Source: JACPDI01 sp035463475
GTDB taxonomy: Bacteria; Acidobacteriota; Vicinamibacteria; Vicinamibacterales; 2-12-FULL-66-21
NCBI GenBank assembly: GCA_035463475.1
Contig: DATHTE010000014.1
Location: 1-64,000, forward strand
Direction of reading: 5' to 3'
DNA length: 64,000 bases
The translations under genes and the position numbers were made by a program. Numbering within the stretch: the first letter of the stretch is position 1; the number at the start of each line of letters is the position of its first letter. Under the pieces are notes generated by a model. It did not search any database, was not told the DNA's origin, and worked only from the letters and a program-made list of their open reading frames with translations. Positions 8,377 through 16,789 of the stretch are shown one piece after another.

Positions 8377-8870
8377 AGGCGGCGCCCAAGGCGCCGCCGT
8401 TCGCTCTCCCGGACACGCGCGGCATCGTGCACACGCTCGAGGAGTTCCTGAGGCGCGGCCCGCTGCTGCTCGCCTTTCACCGAGGCACCTGGTGACCGAA
8501 CTGCCGCCGCCGGTTCGGCGAGCTCGCGCAGAACAGTACGCAATATCTCGAACGCGGCTATGCCACGGTCGCCATCGTCGCGCAGAAATCAGAGGCCGTG
8601 CAGCGTTACCTGGAATCGACCCGGCTGCCGTTCCGCGTGCTCGTAGATGCGGACCGGGACGTCGCGAAGGCGTACGGCGTCTGGCACCGGATCGGCTTCG
8701 ACGCGTGGAACATCGCGCGCCCGGCGCTGTTCCTGATCGCTCCCGACGGCTCGATTGAAAAGAAGTTCGTGGCCCGGAGGCAGGACGAGTTTCCGAGCCA
8801 CGAGGAGATCCTGGACTGGATAGAGAAGGAACGGGGTCAGACCCCATTACGGATTCGTCATGGGGACTGA
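8352..8870 (+). CDS. Peroxiredoxin-like (AhpC/TSA) protein with in-frame UGA, probable selenoprotein
   Basis: Read through one UGA (8493-8495), the frame gives about 172 residues with a continuous redoxin fold: 'APPFALPDTRGIVHTLEEFL', 'LLLAFHRGTW-U-PNCRRRFGEL', then 'YATVAIVAQKSEAVQRYLES', 'LPFRVLVDADRDVAKAYGV' and 'PALFLIAPDGSI'. In the family the residue at the UGA is the first Cys of 'RGxWCPxC'; here it would be Sec48, with Cys51 as partner (UxxC). The downstream frame has no plausible start close to the UGA. A SECIS-like hairpin follows. The likely role is thiol-dependent peroxide reduction. Both ends of the ORF lie in palindromic repeats, and the C-terminal 'GQTPLRIRHGD' is repeat-encoded. 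The alternative is a TGC-to-TGA pseudogene. Confidence 0.72.
8506..8523 (+). promoter_or_regulatory. Candidate bacterial SECIS hairpin (peroxiredoxin-like gene)
   Basis: The sequence GCCGCCGGTTCGGCGAGC folds as a 7-bp stem with one bulged A and a GUU apical loop. The loop begins 18 nt after the UGA. Published bacterial SECIS models require an apical loop about 16-37 nt downstream of the UGA with a G among its first two bases, and this fits. The stem is GC-rich, so chance formation in this genome is not excluded. Confidence 0.5.
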
Positions 8871-8877
8871 CCCCATT
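8831..8877. repeat. Paired GGGGTCAGACCCC / GGGGACTGACCCC palindromes
   Basis: Two near-perfect 13-bp palindromes (8833-8845 and 8862-8874) are separated by 16 nt. The pair covers the last codons of the peroxiredoxin-like ORF; its stop TGA lies inside the second palindrome. The same paired layout occurs at 38973-39034 and 62206-62303. Confidence 0.8.
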
Positions 8878-8893
8878 CACGTCTCACCTGCGC

Positions 8894-9496
8894 CTACCTC
8901 CCGAACCGCTTGCTGACCGCGTCCCAGTTGACCACGTTCCACCACGCAGCGCAGTAGTCGGCCCGGCGGTTCTGGTACTTCAGGTAGTACGCGTGTTCCC
9001 ACACGTCCAGGCCCATGATGGGCCTGCGTCCCTCCATCATCGGATTGTCCTGGTTCGCCGTGCTCTCGATCGACAGCTTGCCGCCCGAGTCCACCAGCCA
9101 CGCCCACCCGCTGCCGAACCGCGCGAGCGCTGCCTTGTTGAACTGGTCCTTGAACGCGTCGAAGCTGCCGAACGTGGACGCGATCGCATCCGCGAGCGCG
9201 CCCTTCGGAGCGCCGCCGGCCTTCGGCCCCATGATCTCCCAGAACATCGTGTGGTTGGCGTGGCCGCCGCCGTTGTTGCGCACCGCCGTCCTGATGTCCT
9301 CCGGCACCGAGTTGATGCCGCGCAGCAGCTCGTCGATCGCCTTTCCCTGGAACTGCGGATGCTTCTCGAGCGCCGCGTTGAGGTTGGTCACGTACGTGCC
9401 GTGGTGCTTGTCGTGGTGGATCCGCATCGTCTGTTCGTCGATGTGCGGCTCGAGGGCGTTGGGGGCGTACGGAAGTGGAGGCAACTCAAACGCCAA
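8894..9496 (-). CDS. sodA: Superoxide dismutase, Mn-type
   Basis: 200 residues from a TTG start at 9496, preceded by AAAGGAGC at good spacing. The family opening 'AFELPPLPYAPNALEPHID' starts immediately after it, and no ATG is available. Metal ligands sit in 'IHHDKHHGTYV', 'GGHANHTMFW' and 'LDVWEHAYYLKYQNRRADY' (Asp and His). The Gln of 'TANQDNPMM' and the glycine pair before 'HANH' favour manganese over iron. It converts superoxide to peroxide plus oxygen in the cytosol. It neighbours the peroxiredoxin-like gene in convergent orientation, which makes functional sense for peroxide removal. Confidence 0.93.
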   Translation of the reverse strand: MAFELPPLPYAPNALEPHIDEQTMRIHHDKHHGTYVTNLNAALEKHPQFQGKAIDELLRGINSVPEDIRTAVRNNGGGHANHTMFWEIMGPKAGGAPKGALADAIASTFGSFDAFKDQFNKAALARFGSGWAWLVDSGGKLSIESTANQDNPMMEGRRPIMGLDVWEHAYYLKYQNRRADYCAAWWNVVNWDAVSKRFGR

Positions 9497-9518
9497 TGCA
9501 GGGGCTCCTTTCGCTACG

Positions 9519-9576
9519 GCAGGGCTGAAGCCCTGCGACTCACGACCGTAAAGGCAAGGCCAAGGCCCTGCGCTAC
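9519..9576. repeat. GTAGCGCAGGGCTTCAGCCCTGC-family palindrome, two units
   Basis: A perfect-arm palindrome GCAGGGCT-GA-AGCCCTGC (9519-9536) is followed by a degenerate unit reading, on the minus strand, GTAGCGCAGGGCCTTGGCCT. The second unit supplies the nadA stop codon (TAG at 9573-9575). A related copy is at 20775-20800. It lies between nadA and sodA and may act as a terminator. Confidence 0.65.
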
Positions 9577-10733
9577 ATGCGGGGTTTGATTTCAAGCATC
9601 CGATCGAGGGCGAGCTTCGCGAGCGATCTCGTCGGCTCCGGCACGACGATCTCGTTGTGCACCCTGCCATCGATCAGGCCTTCGAGCACCCACAGGAGGT
9701 GGTTGGGGGAAACCCGGAACATCGTCGAGCACAGACAGCCGAACGGGTCGAGCGTCTCCACCGATTTCCCGGGCGCGACCTCTCTCGCCAGACGGTGCAC
9801 CAGATGGATCTCCGTTCCGACTGCCCACACCGACCCCGCAGGGCTGTCCTTCACCGCCCTGACGATGTACTCCGTGGAACCGCTTTCGTCCGCAGCCTGC
9901 ACCACGTCCCACGTGCACTCCGGATGGACGATGACGCGGCCGTTCGGATGCTTGCGGCGGAACGCCTCGACCTGCTTCACGGTGAACCGCGTGTGAACGG
10001 AGCAGTGCCCCTTCCACAGCATCAGGCGCGCCGCGGCGAGGTCTTTCGGCTCGAGACCCCCCCAGATCTCGGCCGGGTCCCACACGACCATCTGCGCGAG
10101 CGGCACCCCCATCTTGTACGCGGTGTTGCGGCCGAGGTGCTGGTCGGGAAGCATGAGCACTTTGTCGCCGCGCTCCCACGCCCACTTCATCACGTCGGCC
10201 GCGTTGGTGGACGTACAGACCACGCCACCGTGCTCGCCGCAGAACGCCTTGATGCCCGCGCTCGAGTTGATGTACGTCACGGGCACGACGCCTGCGCGAT
10301 CGACTCCCATCTCCGCCAGCTCGCGCCAGCACATGTCGAGCTGATCGGGAGCGGCCATGTCGGCCATGGAACACCCGGCGGCAAGATCCGGAAGAATGAC
10401 GCGCTGGGCCGGAGGGCTGAGGATATCGGCGCTCTCCGCCATGAAATGGACGCCGCAGAAGACGATGAACTCGGCGCGCGCGCGGGTGGCGGCGGCGTGG
10501 GCGAGCTTGAGGGAGTCCCCCGTGAAGTCGGCGAACTTGATCACCTCGTCGCGCTGGTAGTGATGGCCGAGAATCACCAGCCGCGAACCGAGCTCCGCCT
10601 TGGCCGCCGCGATGCGGCGGTCCATCTCGGCATCCGAAAGGCCGAGGTACACCGCCGGGAGCGGCTGGCGCTCCGCAATGCGTTCCTTCTCGTACTCGGT
10701 CAGCAGCGTGAGATCCATCTCGATGGCCGGCAT
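9573..10733 (-). CDS. nadA: Quinolinate synthase NadA
   Basis: 386 residues, the long NadA form. Signatures include 'RLVILGHHYQRDEVIKFADF', 'DSLKLAHAAA', 'FCGVHFMAESADIL', 'DLAAGCSMADM', 'VTYINSSAGIKAFCGEHGGV', 'VVCTSTNAA', 'HPECTWDVV' and 'DPFGCLCSTMFR'. The conserved cysteines hold the [4Fe-4S] cluster. It condenses iminoaspartate with dihydroxyacetone phosphate to quinolinate for NAD synthesis. No nadB or nadC is seen in the window. It follows mqnE by 15 bp on the same strand. Confidence 0.95.
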   Translation of the reverse strand: MPAIEMDLTLLTEYEKERIAERQPLPAVYLGLSDAEMDRRIAAAKAELGSRLVILGHHYQRDEVIKFADFTGDSLKLAHAAATRARAEFIVFCGVHFMAESADILSPPAQRVILPDLAAGCSMADMAAPDQLDMCWRELAEMGVDRAGVVPVTYINSSAGIKAFCGEHGGVVCTSTNAADVMKWAWERGDKVLMLPDQHLGRNTAYKMGVPLAQMVVWDPAEIWGGLEPKDLAAARLMLWKGHCSVHTRFTVKQVEAFRRKHPNGRVIVHPECTWDVVQAADESGSTEYIVRAVKDSPAGSVWAVGTEIHLVHRLAREVAPGKSVETLDPFGCLCSTMFRVSPNHLLWVLEGLIDGRVHNEIVVPEPTRSLAKLALDRMLEIKPRM

Positions 10734-10748
10734 AGGTGGCCGGACCTT

Positions 10749-11894
10749 CTATTGTAGCGCGGTGGCGTCGGGCTGGGGAAAACGCGGCATCTGAACGTGC
10801 GGCTCAGCCACGACGTTATACAGGGTGTCGCGCTCGATCGGCTCGCGGCCGGCGCGGGAGATGAGGCGGCGGATGTCGCCGGTGGACAGCGCCTCGGGCG
10901 TCCGCGCCCCGGCCATGTGATAAATGCGCTCTTCCTGCACCGTGCCGTCCAGGTCGTCCACGCCGAACCACAGCGAGGCCTGCGCGACGTCGATGCCCGT
11001 GGCGATCCAGAACGCCTTGACGTGCGGGATGTTGTCGCACACCAGCCGCGCGACGGCGTGCACGCGGAGCGTGTCGGACGCCGGAGGGGGCGGCAGCTTG
11101 CGCATCTGGTTGTTGTCGGGATGGAACGCGAGCGGGATGAACGCCTGGAAGCCGCCCGTCTCGTCCTGCAGGGCGCGCGCGCGGAGCATGTGATCGACCC
11201 GCTCCGCCATCGTCTCGATGTGGCCGTACAGCATGGTCACGTTCGAGCGCATGCCGAGGCGGTGCGCCAGCCGGTGGATGGCGAGATAGCGGTCCGCGTC
11301 GCACTTGTCGTGGCAGATCTTCTTGCGCACGCGCTCGGCGAACACCTCGGCGCCCCCGCCCGGAAGCGAGTCCAGCCCCGCTTCCATCAGCTCGCGGAGC
11401 ACCTGCTCGTCGGACATGCCGAACAGATCCGCGAAGAACGCGATCTCGACCGCCGTAAAACACTTCAGATGGATGTCCGGACGGATGCGCTTGAACCCGC
11501 GGAGCAGCTCCTTGTAGTAGTCGAACGGCAGGTCCGGATGGAGTCCGTTGACGATGTGGATCTCCGTGAGCGGCTGGTCGGCGCGGACGCGCAACTTCTG
11601 CCACGCCTGTTCGAGGCTCATGGTGTAGGCGTGCTCGTCGCCCGGCTTCAGCCGCGCGAACGAGCAGAACAGGCAGCTCGCGACGCAGACGTTGGTCGCC
11701 TCGATCCGGATGTTGTAGTTGTAGTAGGTGCGCGCGCCGTGCAGGCGCTCGCGCTCCCGGTTGGCCAGCCAGCCGACGGCCAGCAGGTCAGGACACTCGA
11801 ACAGCCTGACGCCGTCCTCGAGCGTCAGCCGCTCGCGCGAGCCGAGCTTCCCGGCGATGTCGAGGAGACCGGCGGACGTGAGACGGCTACGCAA
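10749..11894 (-). CDS. mqnE: Aminofutalosine synthase MqnE (radical SAM)
   Basis: 381 residues. The radical SAM cluster motif is C70-x3-C74-x2-C77 ('NVCVASCLFCSF'), preceded by the MqnE/MqnC hallmark 'YYNYNIRIEATN'. Further blocks are 'EIHIVNGLHPDLPFDYYKEL', 'LKCFTAVEIAFFADLFGMSD' and 'GLDSLPGGGAEVF', which favour MqnE over MqnC. It joins 3-(1-carboxyvinyloxy)benzoate to SAM-derived adenosyl in the futalosine menaquinone pathway. It overlaps yjbQ by 8 bp. Another pathway gene, mqnD, is at 17838-18662. Confidence 0.92.
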   Translation of the reverse strand: MRSRLTSAGLLDIAGKLGSRERLTLEDGVRLFECPDLLAVGWLANRERERLHGARTYYNYNIRIEATNVCVASCLFCSFARLKPGDEHAYTMSLEQAWQKLRVRADQPLTEIHIVNGLHPDLPFDYYKELLRGFKRIRPDIHLKCFTAVEIAFFADLFGMSDEQVLRELMEAGLDSLPGGGAEVFAERVRKKICHDKCDADRYLAIHRLAHRLGMRSNVTMLYGHIETMAERVDHMLRARALQDETGGFQAFIPLAFHPDNNQMRKLPPPPASDTLRVHAVARLVCDNIPHVKAFWIATGIDVAQASLWFGVDDLDGTVQEERIYHMAGARTPEALSTGDIRRLISRAGREPIERDTLYNVVAEPHVQMPRFPQPDATALQ

Positions 11895-12387
11895 GGCCCA
11901 TGACCTGCACGCGCAGCGTTCGCGCGCGCGGCCCGTCGAGTTCCGCCATCAGCACGCGCTGCCACTGTCCGAGCACCACCTCGCCCGCGGTGACCTGCAG
12001 CGTGAGGCTGTGCCCCAGCAGCAGCGCGCGCAGGTGCGCATCCGCGTTCTTGCGGTCGCAGTCGGAGTGCTGCGGGTCATTGTGCAGCCACTCGGCATCG
12101 TGCGCCACGAGGCCGGCGATGTACTGCTTCATGTCCGAGAGGAGCGCCCGCTGGAACTCGTTGACGAAGACGGCGCAGGTCGTGTGCATCGCCCAGACGT
12201 GCACGATGCCCTCCCGGACGCCGGCGCGGCGCACGATCGACATGACGCGCTCGGTGAGATCCGTCAGCTCGATCCGCTCCCGCGTCTCGACGGCCACCGT
12301 TTCACTGTGGATCCTCAGACCGCTGGCGGACGCTGCGACGTCGCTGATGGGCGTCGACCGCACGGTAGACGCGGAAGACCTGCTCAT
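11887..12387 (-). CDS. yjbQ: YjbQ/UPF0047 family protein
   Basis: About 166 residues with the whole UPF0047 signature: 'HVWAMHTTCAVFVNEFQRAL', 'HNDPQHSDCDRKNADAHLRA', 'LLLGHSLTLQVTAGEVVLGQ' and 'ELDGPRARTLRVQVMG'. Several members show weak thiamine-phosphate synthase activity, but the physiological role is unsettled. ATG at 12387 is used; a GTG two codons upstream is equally possible. The first 20 residues are not conserved family sequence, so the true start may be further in. It overlaps mqnE and is divergent from the cobalamin riboswitch operon. Confidence 0.88.
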   Translation of the reverse strand: MSRSSASTVRSTPISDVAASASGLRIHSETVAVETRERIELTDLTERVMSIVRRAGVREGIVHVWAMHTTCAVFVNEFQRALLSDMKQYIAGLVAHDAEWLHNDPQHSDCDRKNADAHLRALLLGHSLTLQVTAGEVVLGQWQRVLMAELDGPRARTLRVQVMGLA

Positions 12388-12439
12388 GAGCACCCCACGG
12401 TCGGGCGCGGAACCACCGGCCCGACCTCTGATTCTGCCA

Positions 12440-12448
12440 TGCTATACT
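12440..12448 (+). promoter_or_regulatory. Extended -10 element ahead of the cobalamin riboswitch
   Basis: TGCTATACT matches an extended -10 (TGN-TATAAT with one mismatch). It lies about 12-15 bp before the likely 5' end of the riboswitch. No good -35 hexamer is seen, which is compatible with an extended -10 promoter. Confidence 0.45.
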
Positions 12449-12459
12449 CCGGCTGACAA

Positions 12460-12648
12460 CTGAACCGGCTTCCGCCCCGCGGCCACGCGAAGTGGGTGCA
12501 AACCCCACACGGTGCCGCCACTGTGAGCGGTCGAGCGGCCTCCACGCGCGGTCCTCCCGGATCGCGCAGCCACTGTGCGCGCTGGCGCATGGGAAGGCGG
12601 AGAGGCCGCAGAGTCCGCAAGTCAGGATACCTGGCCGACGGGGCGCTT
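12460..12648 (+). promoter_or_regulatory. Cobalamin (B12) riboswitch
   Basis: The conserved core is present: GAAGTGGGTGCAAACCCCAC, then ACGGTGCCGCCACTGTGAGC, then the AGCCACTG segment. The 3' B12-box region reads AGTCAGGATACCTGGCC (consensus AGYCAGGAGACCTGCC). The intervening peripheral helix (GCGCGCTGGCGC) is GC-rich. It precedes the TonB receptor start by about 40 nt, where a Shine-Dalgarno GAAGGAGG could be masked, so repression at translation initiation by bound B12 is likely. Exact ends are approximate. Confidence 0.9.
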
Positions 12649-12684
12649 CTTGATCGGCGCGAGATCACGCCGAAGGAGGCGCAC

Positions 12685-14946
12685 GTGCTTCGCTCGGTCT
12701 CCACGACATTCAGCCTCGTCGTTCTTGCTGTCCTGCTGTCACATCCGCTCCCGGCGCGCGCGCAATCTGCCGCGTTCGGCGGCGCCCTCCGCGGCGCCGT
12801 GATCGATCCTGATGGCCGGCCCGTTCCGGGCGCGGAGGTCCTGGTCACCGCGCGCGCCGCGGTCGTGGCGCGCGCGACAACCGACGAGTCGGGGGCGTTT
12901 GCGGTGACGGACCTGCCGCCGGATCGATACGAGATCCGTGTCGCGCGCGACGGGTTCCGCGCGGAACCGGTCGCGTTGGACCTTGCGGTCGGCGACAGCA
13001 GGACGCTGACGCTCCGCCTGCAGGTCAGCGCCATCAGCGAAGTCGTCGTCGTCTCCGCGGCGCAGGTCGATCTGCCGCTGTCGAGGACGCCGGCGGCGAC
13101 CACCGTCATCCCGCGGGTGGAACTTCGAGCCTTGCAGCAGAACACGATCGCGGCGGCGCTCCGCCGCGTGCCCGGGATCAGCATCGCCCGAAACGGCGGC
13201 GAAGGGTCCGTCACGAGCCTGTTCTCGCGCGGGGGCGAATCCGATTTCACGGCGGTCCTTATCGACGACGTGCCGGTGAACGCGTTCGGGGGCGGTTTCG
13301 ATTTCGGCCATCTCACGACCGGCGACGTGGAGCGCGTCGAGGTGGTGCGCGGCCCGCAGAGCGCGCTTTGGAGCGGCGGCGCGATCGGCGGCACCATCCA
13401 GATCGTGACGCGCAAGGACGCAGGGCGCGCGCTCGACGCGTCCGCCGAAGCAGGGTCCCGCGCGTTTCGACGACTGTCGGCGTCGGCGGGCCTGCCCGCG
13501 GGCGAGTGGCGCGTTTCGCTCGGCGGGGAACGCTCCTCGTCTCGCGGTTTTACCGGGCCGAGTGCCGCGGGCGAGCCGGTGGCCAATGACGACTGGCGCT
13601 CCGAGCACCTGAGCGCCGGCCTTACGCGCGGCGGCGCCACCCGCGTCACCGTTTCGTCACGCCTGGAGCGGAGCGAGCGCGGGAACCCGGGCCCGTTCGG
13701 GTCCGACCCCGGAGGCACCTACGGCGGCGTGGATCGCGTCTCGCGCGGCACGAACCGCTCGCTGCTGCTTGGCGGCTCGGTCTCCCGCGCGTTCGGACGC
13801 GTGCGGCCTGGCGGTCGGATCTCCTGGTTCCGCCTCGAGAGCGACTACGCGAGCCCGTTCGGAGCGTCGGACCTGACCTCGCACCGGCTGATCGCGCGCG
13901 GACATGCGGACCTCCGGCTCACGCGACGGATCGACGCGACCGCCGGCGCGGAGTGGCTGCACGAGCAGGCGACGAGCACCTACATCACCGGAGCCAGTGG
14001 AACGCCGGTACCGGTCCGGCGCAGCGTGGCCTCGGCGTTTGGCGAGGCGCGTGTTGAAGCGGGAAACGCGTTTCTCACCGCCGGATTGCGCGCGGAAGCG
14101 ATCCACCGCGCGACGCTGGATGCCGACCCGAACGCCTTCTCGCCGCGCCCCGTGCTTCCGGCAAACACCGAGCTTGCAGTCACTCCGCGGCTCTCGGCGT
14201 CGTGGTTCGTGCGTCCCGGGAACGCCCGCGGCGAGTGGACCCGCATCCGCGCGAGCGCCGGGCTGGGCATCCGGCCGCCGGATGTGTTCGAGCTGGCGTT
14301 CACCGACAATCCGGGCCTCGCGCCGGAGCGCACCACGAGCCTCGAGGCGGGAGTCGAGCACGCGATTGCCGGCGGCCGGCTCGTCGCCGAAGCCACGGCG
14401 TTCCTGAACCGGTACGACGACCTCATCGTCGCCATCGGGCGATCGCTGAGCGACGTGAGCCGCTACCAGAGCGACAATGTGTCCAACGCGCGCTCGCGAG
14501 GCATCGAGGCGCTGGTTGCCGCGCGCACGCGCCACGGCTTCCGCGCGTCGGCGGCGTACACGCTCCTCGATGCAGAAGTGCTGGCGGTGGACCGCCTCGG
14601 CGTCGCGCCTCCGCCGTTCGTTCCCGGGGACTCGCTGCTCCGGCGCCCGCGTCACCAGTTCTGGGCCGATGCGAGCTGGACGGGATCGAAGGCGAGCGCC
14701 TTCCTCTCGCTCGGCGCGCGCGGACGTACGCTCGACGTCGATCCGAGCGCGGGCGCGTTCGGAGGACTGTTCACGAACAGCGGGTACGCGTCCGCCGACG
14801 CTGGCGTCGCGTGGCGGGTGACGCCGGTCCTGGAGATCTTCGGCCGCGTGACAAACCTTGCTGACCGGAGGTACGAGGAGGTGCTGGGCTTCCCGGCCGC
14901 GGGCCGCAGTGCGTACGCAGGCGTGCGCATCGCGGCCCGCCGGTAA
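12685..14946 (+). CDS. btuB: TonB-dependent receptor, BtuB-like vitamin B12 transporter
   Basis: About 753 residues from GTG 12685, preceded by GAAGGAGG; the upstream in-frame codons lie inside the riboswitch. The signal peptide ends 'LPARAQS'. It is followed by a carboxypeptidase-regulatory-like domain ('GAVIDPDGRPVPGAEVLVTA', about 35-115) typical of acidobacterial receptors. Then comes the plug ('ALRRVPGISIARNGGEGSVT', 'IDDVPVNAFGGGFDF', 'VERVEVVRGPQSALWSGGAI') and a 22-strand-type barrel ending 'AYAGVRIAARR' without a terminal aromatic. The riboswitch and the ABC genes behind it indicate cobalamin or cobinamide uptake. Confidence 0.88.
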   Translation: MLRSVSTTFSLVVLAVLLSHPLPARAQSAAFGGALRGAVIDPDGRPVPGAEVLVTARAAVVARATTDESGAFAVTDLPPDRYEIRVARDGFRAEPVALDLAVGDSRTLTLRLQVSAISEVVVVSAAQVDLPLSRTPAATTVIPRVELRALQQNTIAAALRRVPGISIARNGGEGSVTSLFSRGGESDFTAVLIDDVPVNAFGGGFDFGHLTTGDVERVEVVRGPQSALWSGGAIGGTIQIVTRKDAGRALDASAEAGSRAFRRLSASAGLPAGEWRVSLGGERSSSRGFTGPSAAGEPVANDDWRSEHLSAGLTRGGATRVTVSSRLERSERGNPGPFGSDPGGTYGGVDRVSRGTNRSLLLGGSVSRAFGRVRPGGRISWFRLESDYASPFGASDLTSHRLIARGHADLRLTRRIDATAGAEWLHEQATSTYITGASGTPVPVRRSVASAFGEARVEAGNAFLTAGLRAEAIHRATLDADPNAFSPRPVLPANTELAVTPRLSASWFVRPGNARGEWTRIRASAGLGIRPPDVFELAFTDNPGLAPERTTSLEAGVEHAIAGGRLVAEATAFLNRYDDLIVAIGRSLSDVSRYQSDNVSNARSRGIEALVAARTRHGFRASAAYTLLDAEVLAVDRLGVAPPPFVPGDSLLRRPRHQFWADASWTGSKASAFLSLGARGRTLDVDPSAGAFGGLFTNSGYASADAGVAWRVTPVLEIFGRVTNLADRRYEEVLGFPAAGRSAYAGVRIAARR

Positions 14947-14978
14947 TCCCGAACGGGATCGGCGGGGATCCTCCATCC

Positions 14979-15791
14979 ATGCTTCGAGCCGACGACGTGT
15001 CGTTCGCCTACGAGCGCGGCACCCCTGTTCTACGGGGTGTCTCGTTCGCTGCGGCGCCGAGCGAGATCGTCGGCATCCTCGGGCCGAACGGCTCCGGAAA
15101 GACGACGCTGCTCAAGGTGCTCGCGCGGCTGCTGCCGCCGCAGTCCGGCCGCGTGACGCTGGACGGCCGCCCGCTGTCGGACGTGGGCCGGCGCGCGATT
15201 GCACGACGCATGAGCGTCGTGGCCCAGGAAACGCACCTGGCGTTCGACTACTCGGTGCTCGAGGTCGTGCTCATGGGGCGTTACGCGCATCTGGGCGCCT
15301 TCGAGCTCGAAGGACCGGACGACTTCGCGGCCGCCCGCGCGGCGCTCGCCATCACGGGCACCGCGCAGTTCGAGCGGCGGCCGTTCAGCTCGCTGAGCGG
15401 CGGCGAGAAGCAGCGCGTGGTGATCGCGTCCGCGCTGGCGCAGCTCGATCGGCCGCCCGAGGAGGAGGCTGGCGCCTCGTACCTGCTGCTCGACGAGCCC
15501 ACGGCGTCCCTGGATCTCGGCTTTCAGCTGGACGTTCTCGGGCTGCTGCGAAAGCTGCACGCCGATCGTCAGCTCGGCATCGTCGTGTCGATTCACGATC
15601 TGAATCTGGCGGCGGGGTTGTGCGACCGCCTGGTGCTCTTGCGGGAGGGGCGTGTGCTGGCGGACGGTCCCACCCGAGACGTGCTGACACCGGACCACAT
15701 CCGCGCGCTCTATGGCGTCGAGGCGGAGGTGCTGCCGCACGACGCCGCCGGTCATCCGGTGATCGTGCCGCTGAAGAGGACTGCGACGTGA
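14979..15791 (+). CDS. btuD: Cobalamin ABC transporter ATPase, BtuD/FecE-like
   Basis: 270 residues. Walker A 'GPNGSGKTTLL' (from residue 35), Q-loop 'VVAQETHLAFDYSVLEVVLM', ABC signature 'LSGGEKQRV' (about 139), Walker B 'YLLLDEPTAS' (about 168) and the H-loop His in 'IVVSIHDLNLA'. This is the subfamily serving iron-siderophore and B12 importers. It starts 32 bp after btuB and overlaps btuC by 4 bp (GTGA). It energises import together with BtuC and BtuF. Confidence 0.93.
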   Translation: MLRADDVSFAYERGTPVLRGVSFAAAPSEIVGILGPNGSGKTTLLKVLARLLPPQSGRVTLDGRPLSDVGRRAIARRMSVVAQETHLAFDYSVLEVVLMGRYAHLGAFELEGPDDFAAARAALAITGTAQFERRPFSSLSGGEKQRVVIASALAQLDRPPEEEAGASYLLLDEPTASLDLGFQLDVLGLLRKLHADRQLGIVVSIHDLNLAAGLCDRLVLLREGRVLADGPTRDVLTPDHIRALYGVEAEVLPHDAAGHPVIVPLKRTAT

Positions 15792-16789
15792 ACCGGGGCA
15801 GGCTGCTGCGGATCGTCGTGCTGTTCGGCGTGCCGGCGCTGCTCGTCTGGCTCATTGCGCCCACGCTGGGGTCGGTGCGGGTGAGCATTCTCCGGGCGCT
15901 CGACACGTCCATTCCCTTCGATCGCAACGTGGACGCGCAGATCCTGTTCGTCGCACGGCTGCCGCGCACGGTCGCCGGGATCGTGGTGGGTGCGGCGCTC
16001 GCCGCCGCCGGCGTCGTCTTCCAGGGTTTGCTCCGGAATCCGCTCGCGACTCCGTACACGCTCGGCGTGTCGGCCGGTGCAGCGCTGGGCGCGATGCTGG
16101 CGATCACGCTTCGCTGGACCATCGCGGCGGGCCCGTACTCGGCAGTGCCGCTCGCAGCCTTCGCCGGGTCGCTCGCCGCCGTGATGGTCGTCTACGGGCT
16201 CGCGACGATGCGCGCGCGACGCGCGCTGTCCACGCACGTGCTGCTGCTGGCCGGCGTCACGCTCAACTCGTTCTTCTCGGCGCTGATCCTCTGCGTGCAG
16301 TACTTCGCGAGCTTTGCCGACGCGTTCAGAGCGATCCGGTGGCTCATGGGCGACCTGGACATCAGCAGCTACAGGCCGATCGGGGCGGCGCTCCCGCTGC
16401 TGGCCGTGGCAGGCATCGCGTTCGCGTGGCTGCCGCGCGCGCTGAACGTGCTGACGTTCGGCGCCGAGGCGGCCGAAGCGCGCGGCATCGACGTGACCCG
16501 CGCGCAGCGCGTCGCCTTCTTCAGCGCCTCGATGGCGACAGGCGCCGCCGTTTCCATCGGCGGGCCGATCGGGTTCGTCGGCATCATCGTGCCCCACCTC
16601 GTGCGGCTGCTGGTCGGCTCCGATCACCGGGCGGTGCTGATCGCGTCAGTACTGTTCGGCGGCGCGTTCCTGGTCGCGTGCGACACCATCGCGCGCACCG
16701 TTCTGGCGCCGATCGAGCTGCCGGTGGGGGTCGTGACGGCGTTAATCGGAGGGCCTTTCTTCCTGTGGCTGCTCATCGCGAGGCGCTGA
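15788..16789 (+). CDS. btuC: Cobalamin ABC transporter permease, BtuC/FecCD-like
   Basis: 333 residues from a GTG overlapping the btuD stop; the long upstream in-frame extension is antisense-like and rejected. About ten transmembrane helices are visible. FecCD hallmarks are 'RLPRTVAGIVVGAALAAAGV', 'FQGLLRNPLATPYTLGVSAG', 'LLLAGVTLNSFFSAL', 'AEARGIDV' (cytoplasmic ATPase-contact loop) and 'GPIGFVGIIVPHLVRLLVGS'. It forms the inner-membrane channel as a homodimer. The stop overlaps the btuF ATG by one base. Confidence 0.93.
   Translation: MNRGRLLRIVVLFGVPALLVWLIAPTLGSVRVSILRALDTSIPFDRNVDAQILFVARLPRTVAGIVVGAALAAAGVVFQGLLRNPLATPYTLGVSAGAALGAMLAITLRWTIAAGPYSAVPLAAFAGSLAAVMVVYGLATMRARRALSTHVLLLAGVTLNSFFSALILCVQYFASFADAFRAIRWLMGDLDISSYRPIGAALPLLAVAGIAFAWLPRALNVLTFGAEAAEARGIDVTRAQRVAFFSASMATGAAVSIGGPIGFVGIIVPHLVRLLVGSDHRAVLIASVLFGGAFLVACDTIARTVLAPIELPVGVVTALIGGPFFLWLLIARR

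Noticed and set aside
8307..8495. 62-residue ORF ending at the UGA as a stand-alone small protein
   Set aside because: It is the N-terminal half of a redoxin fold that continues in the same frame after the UGA; alone it would lack the fold.
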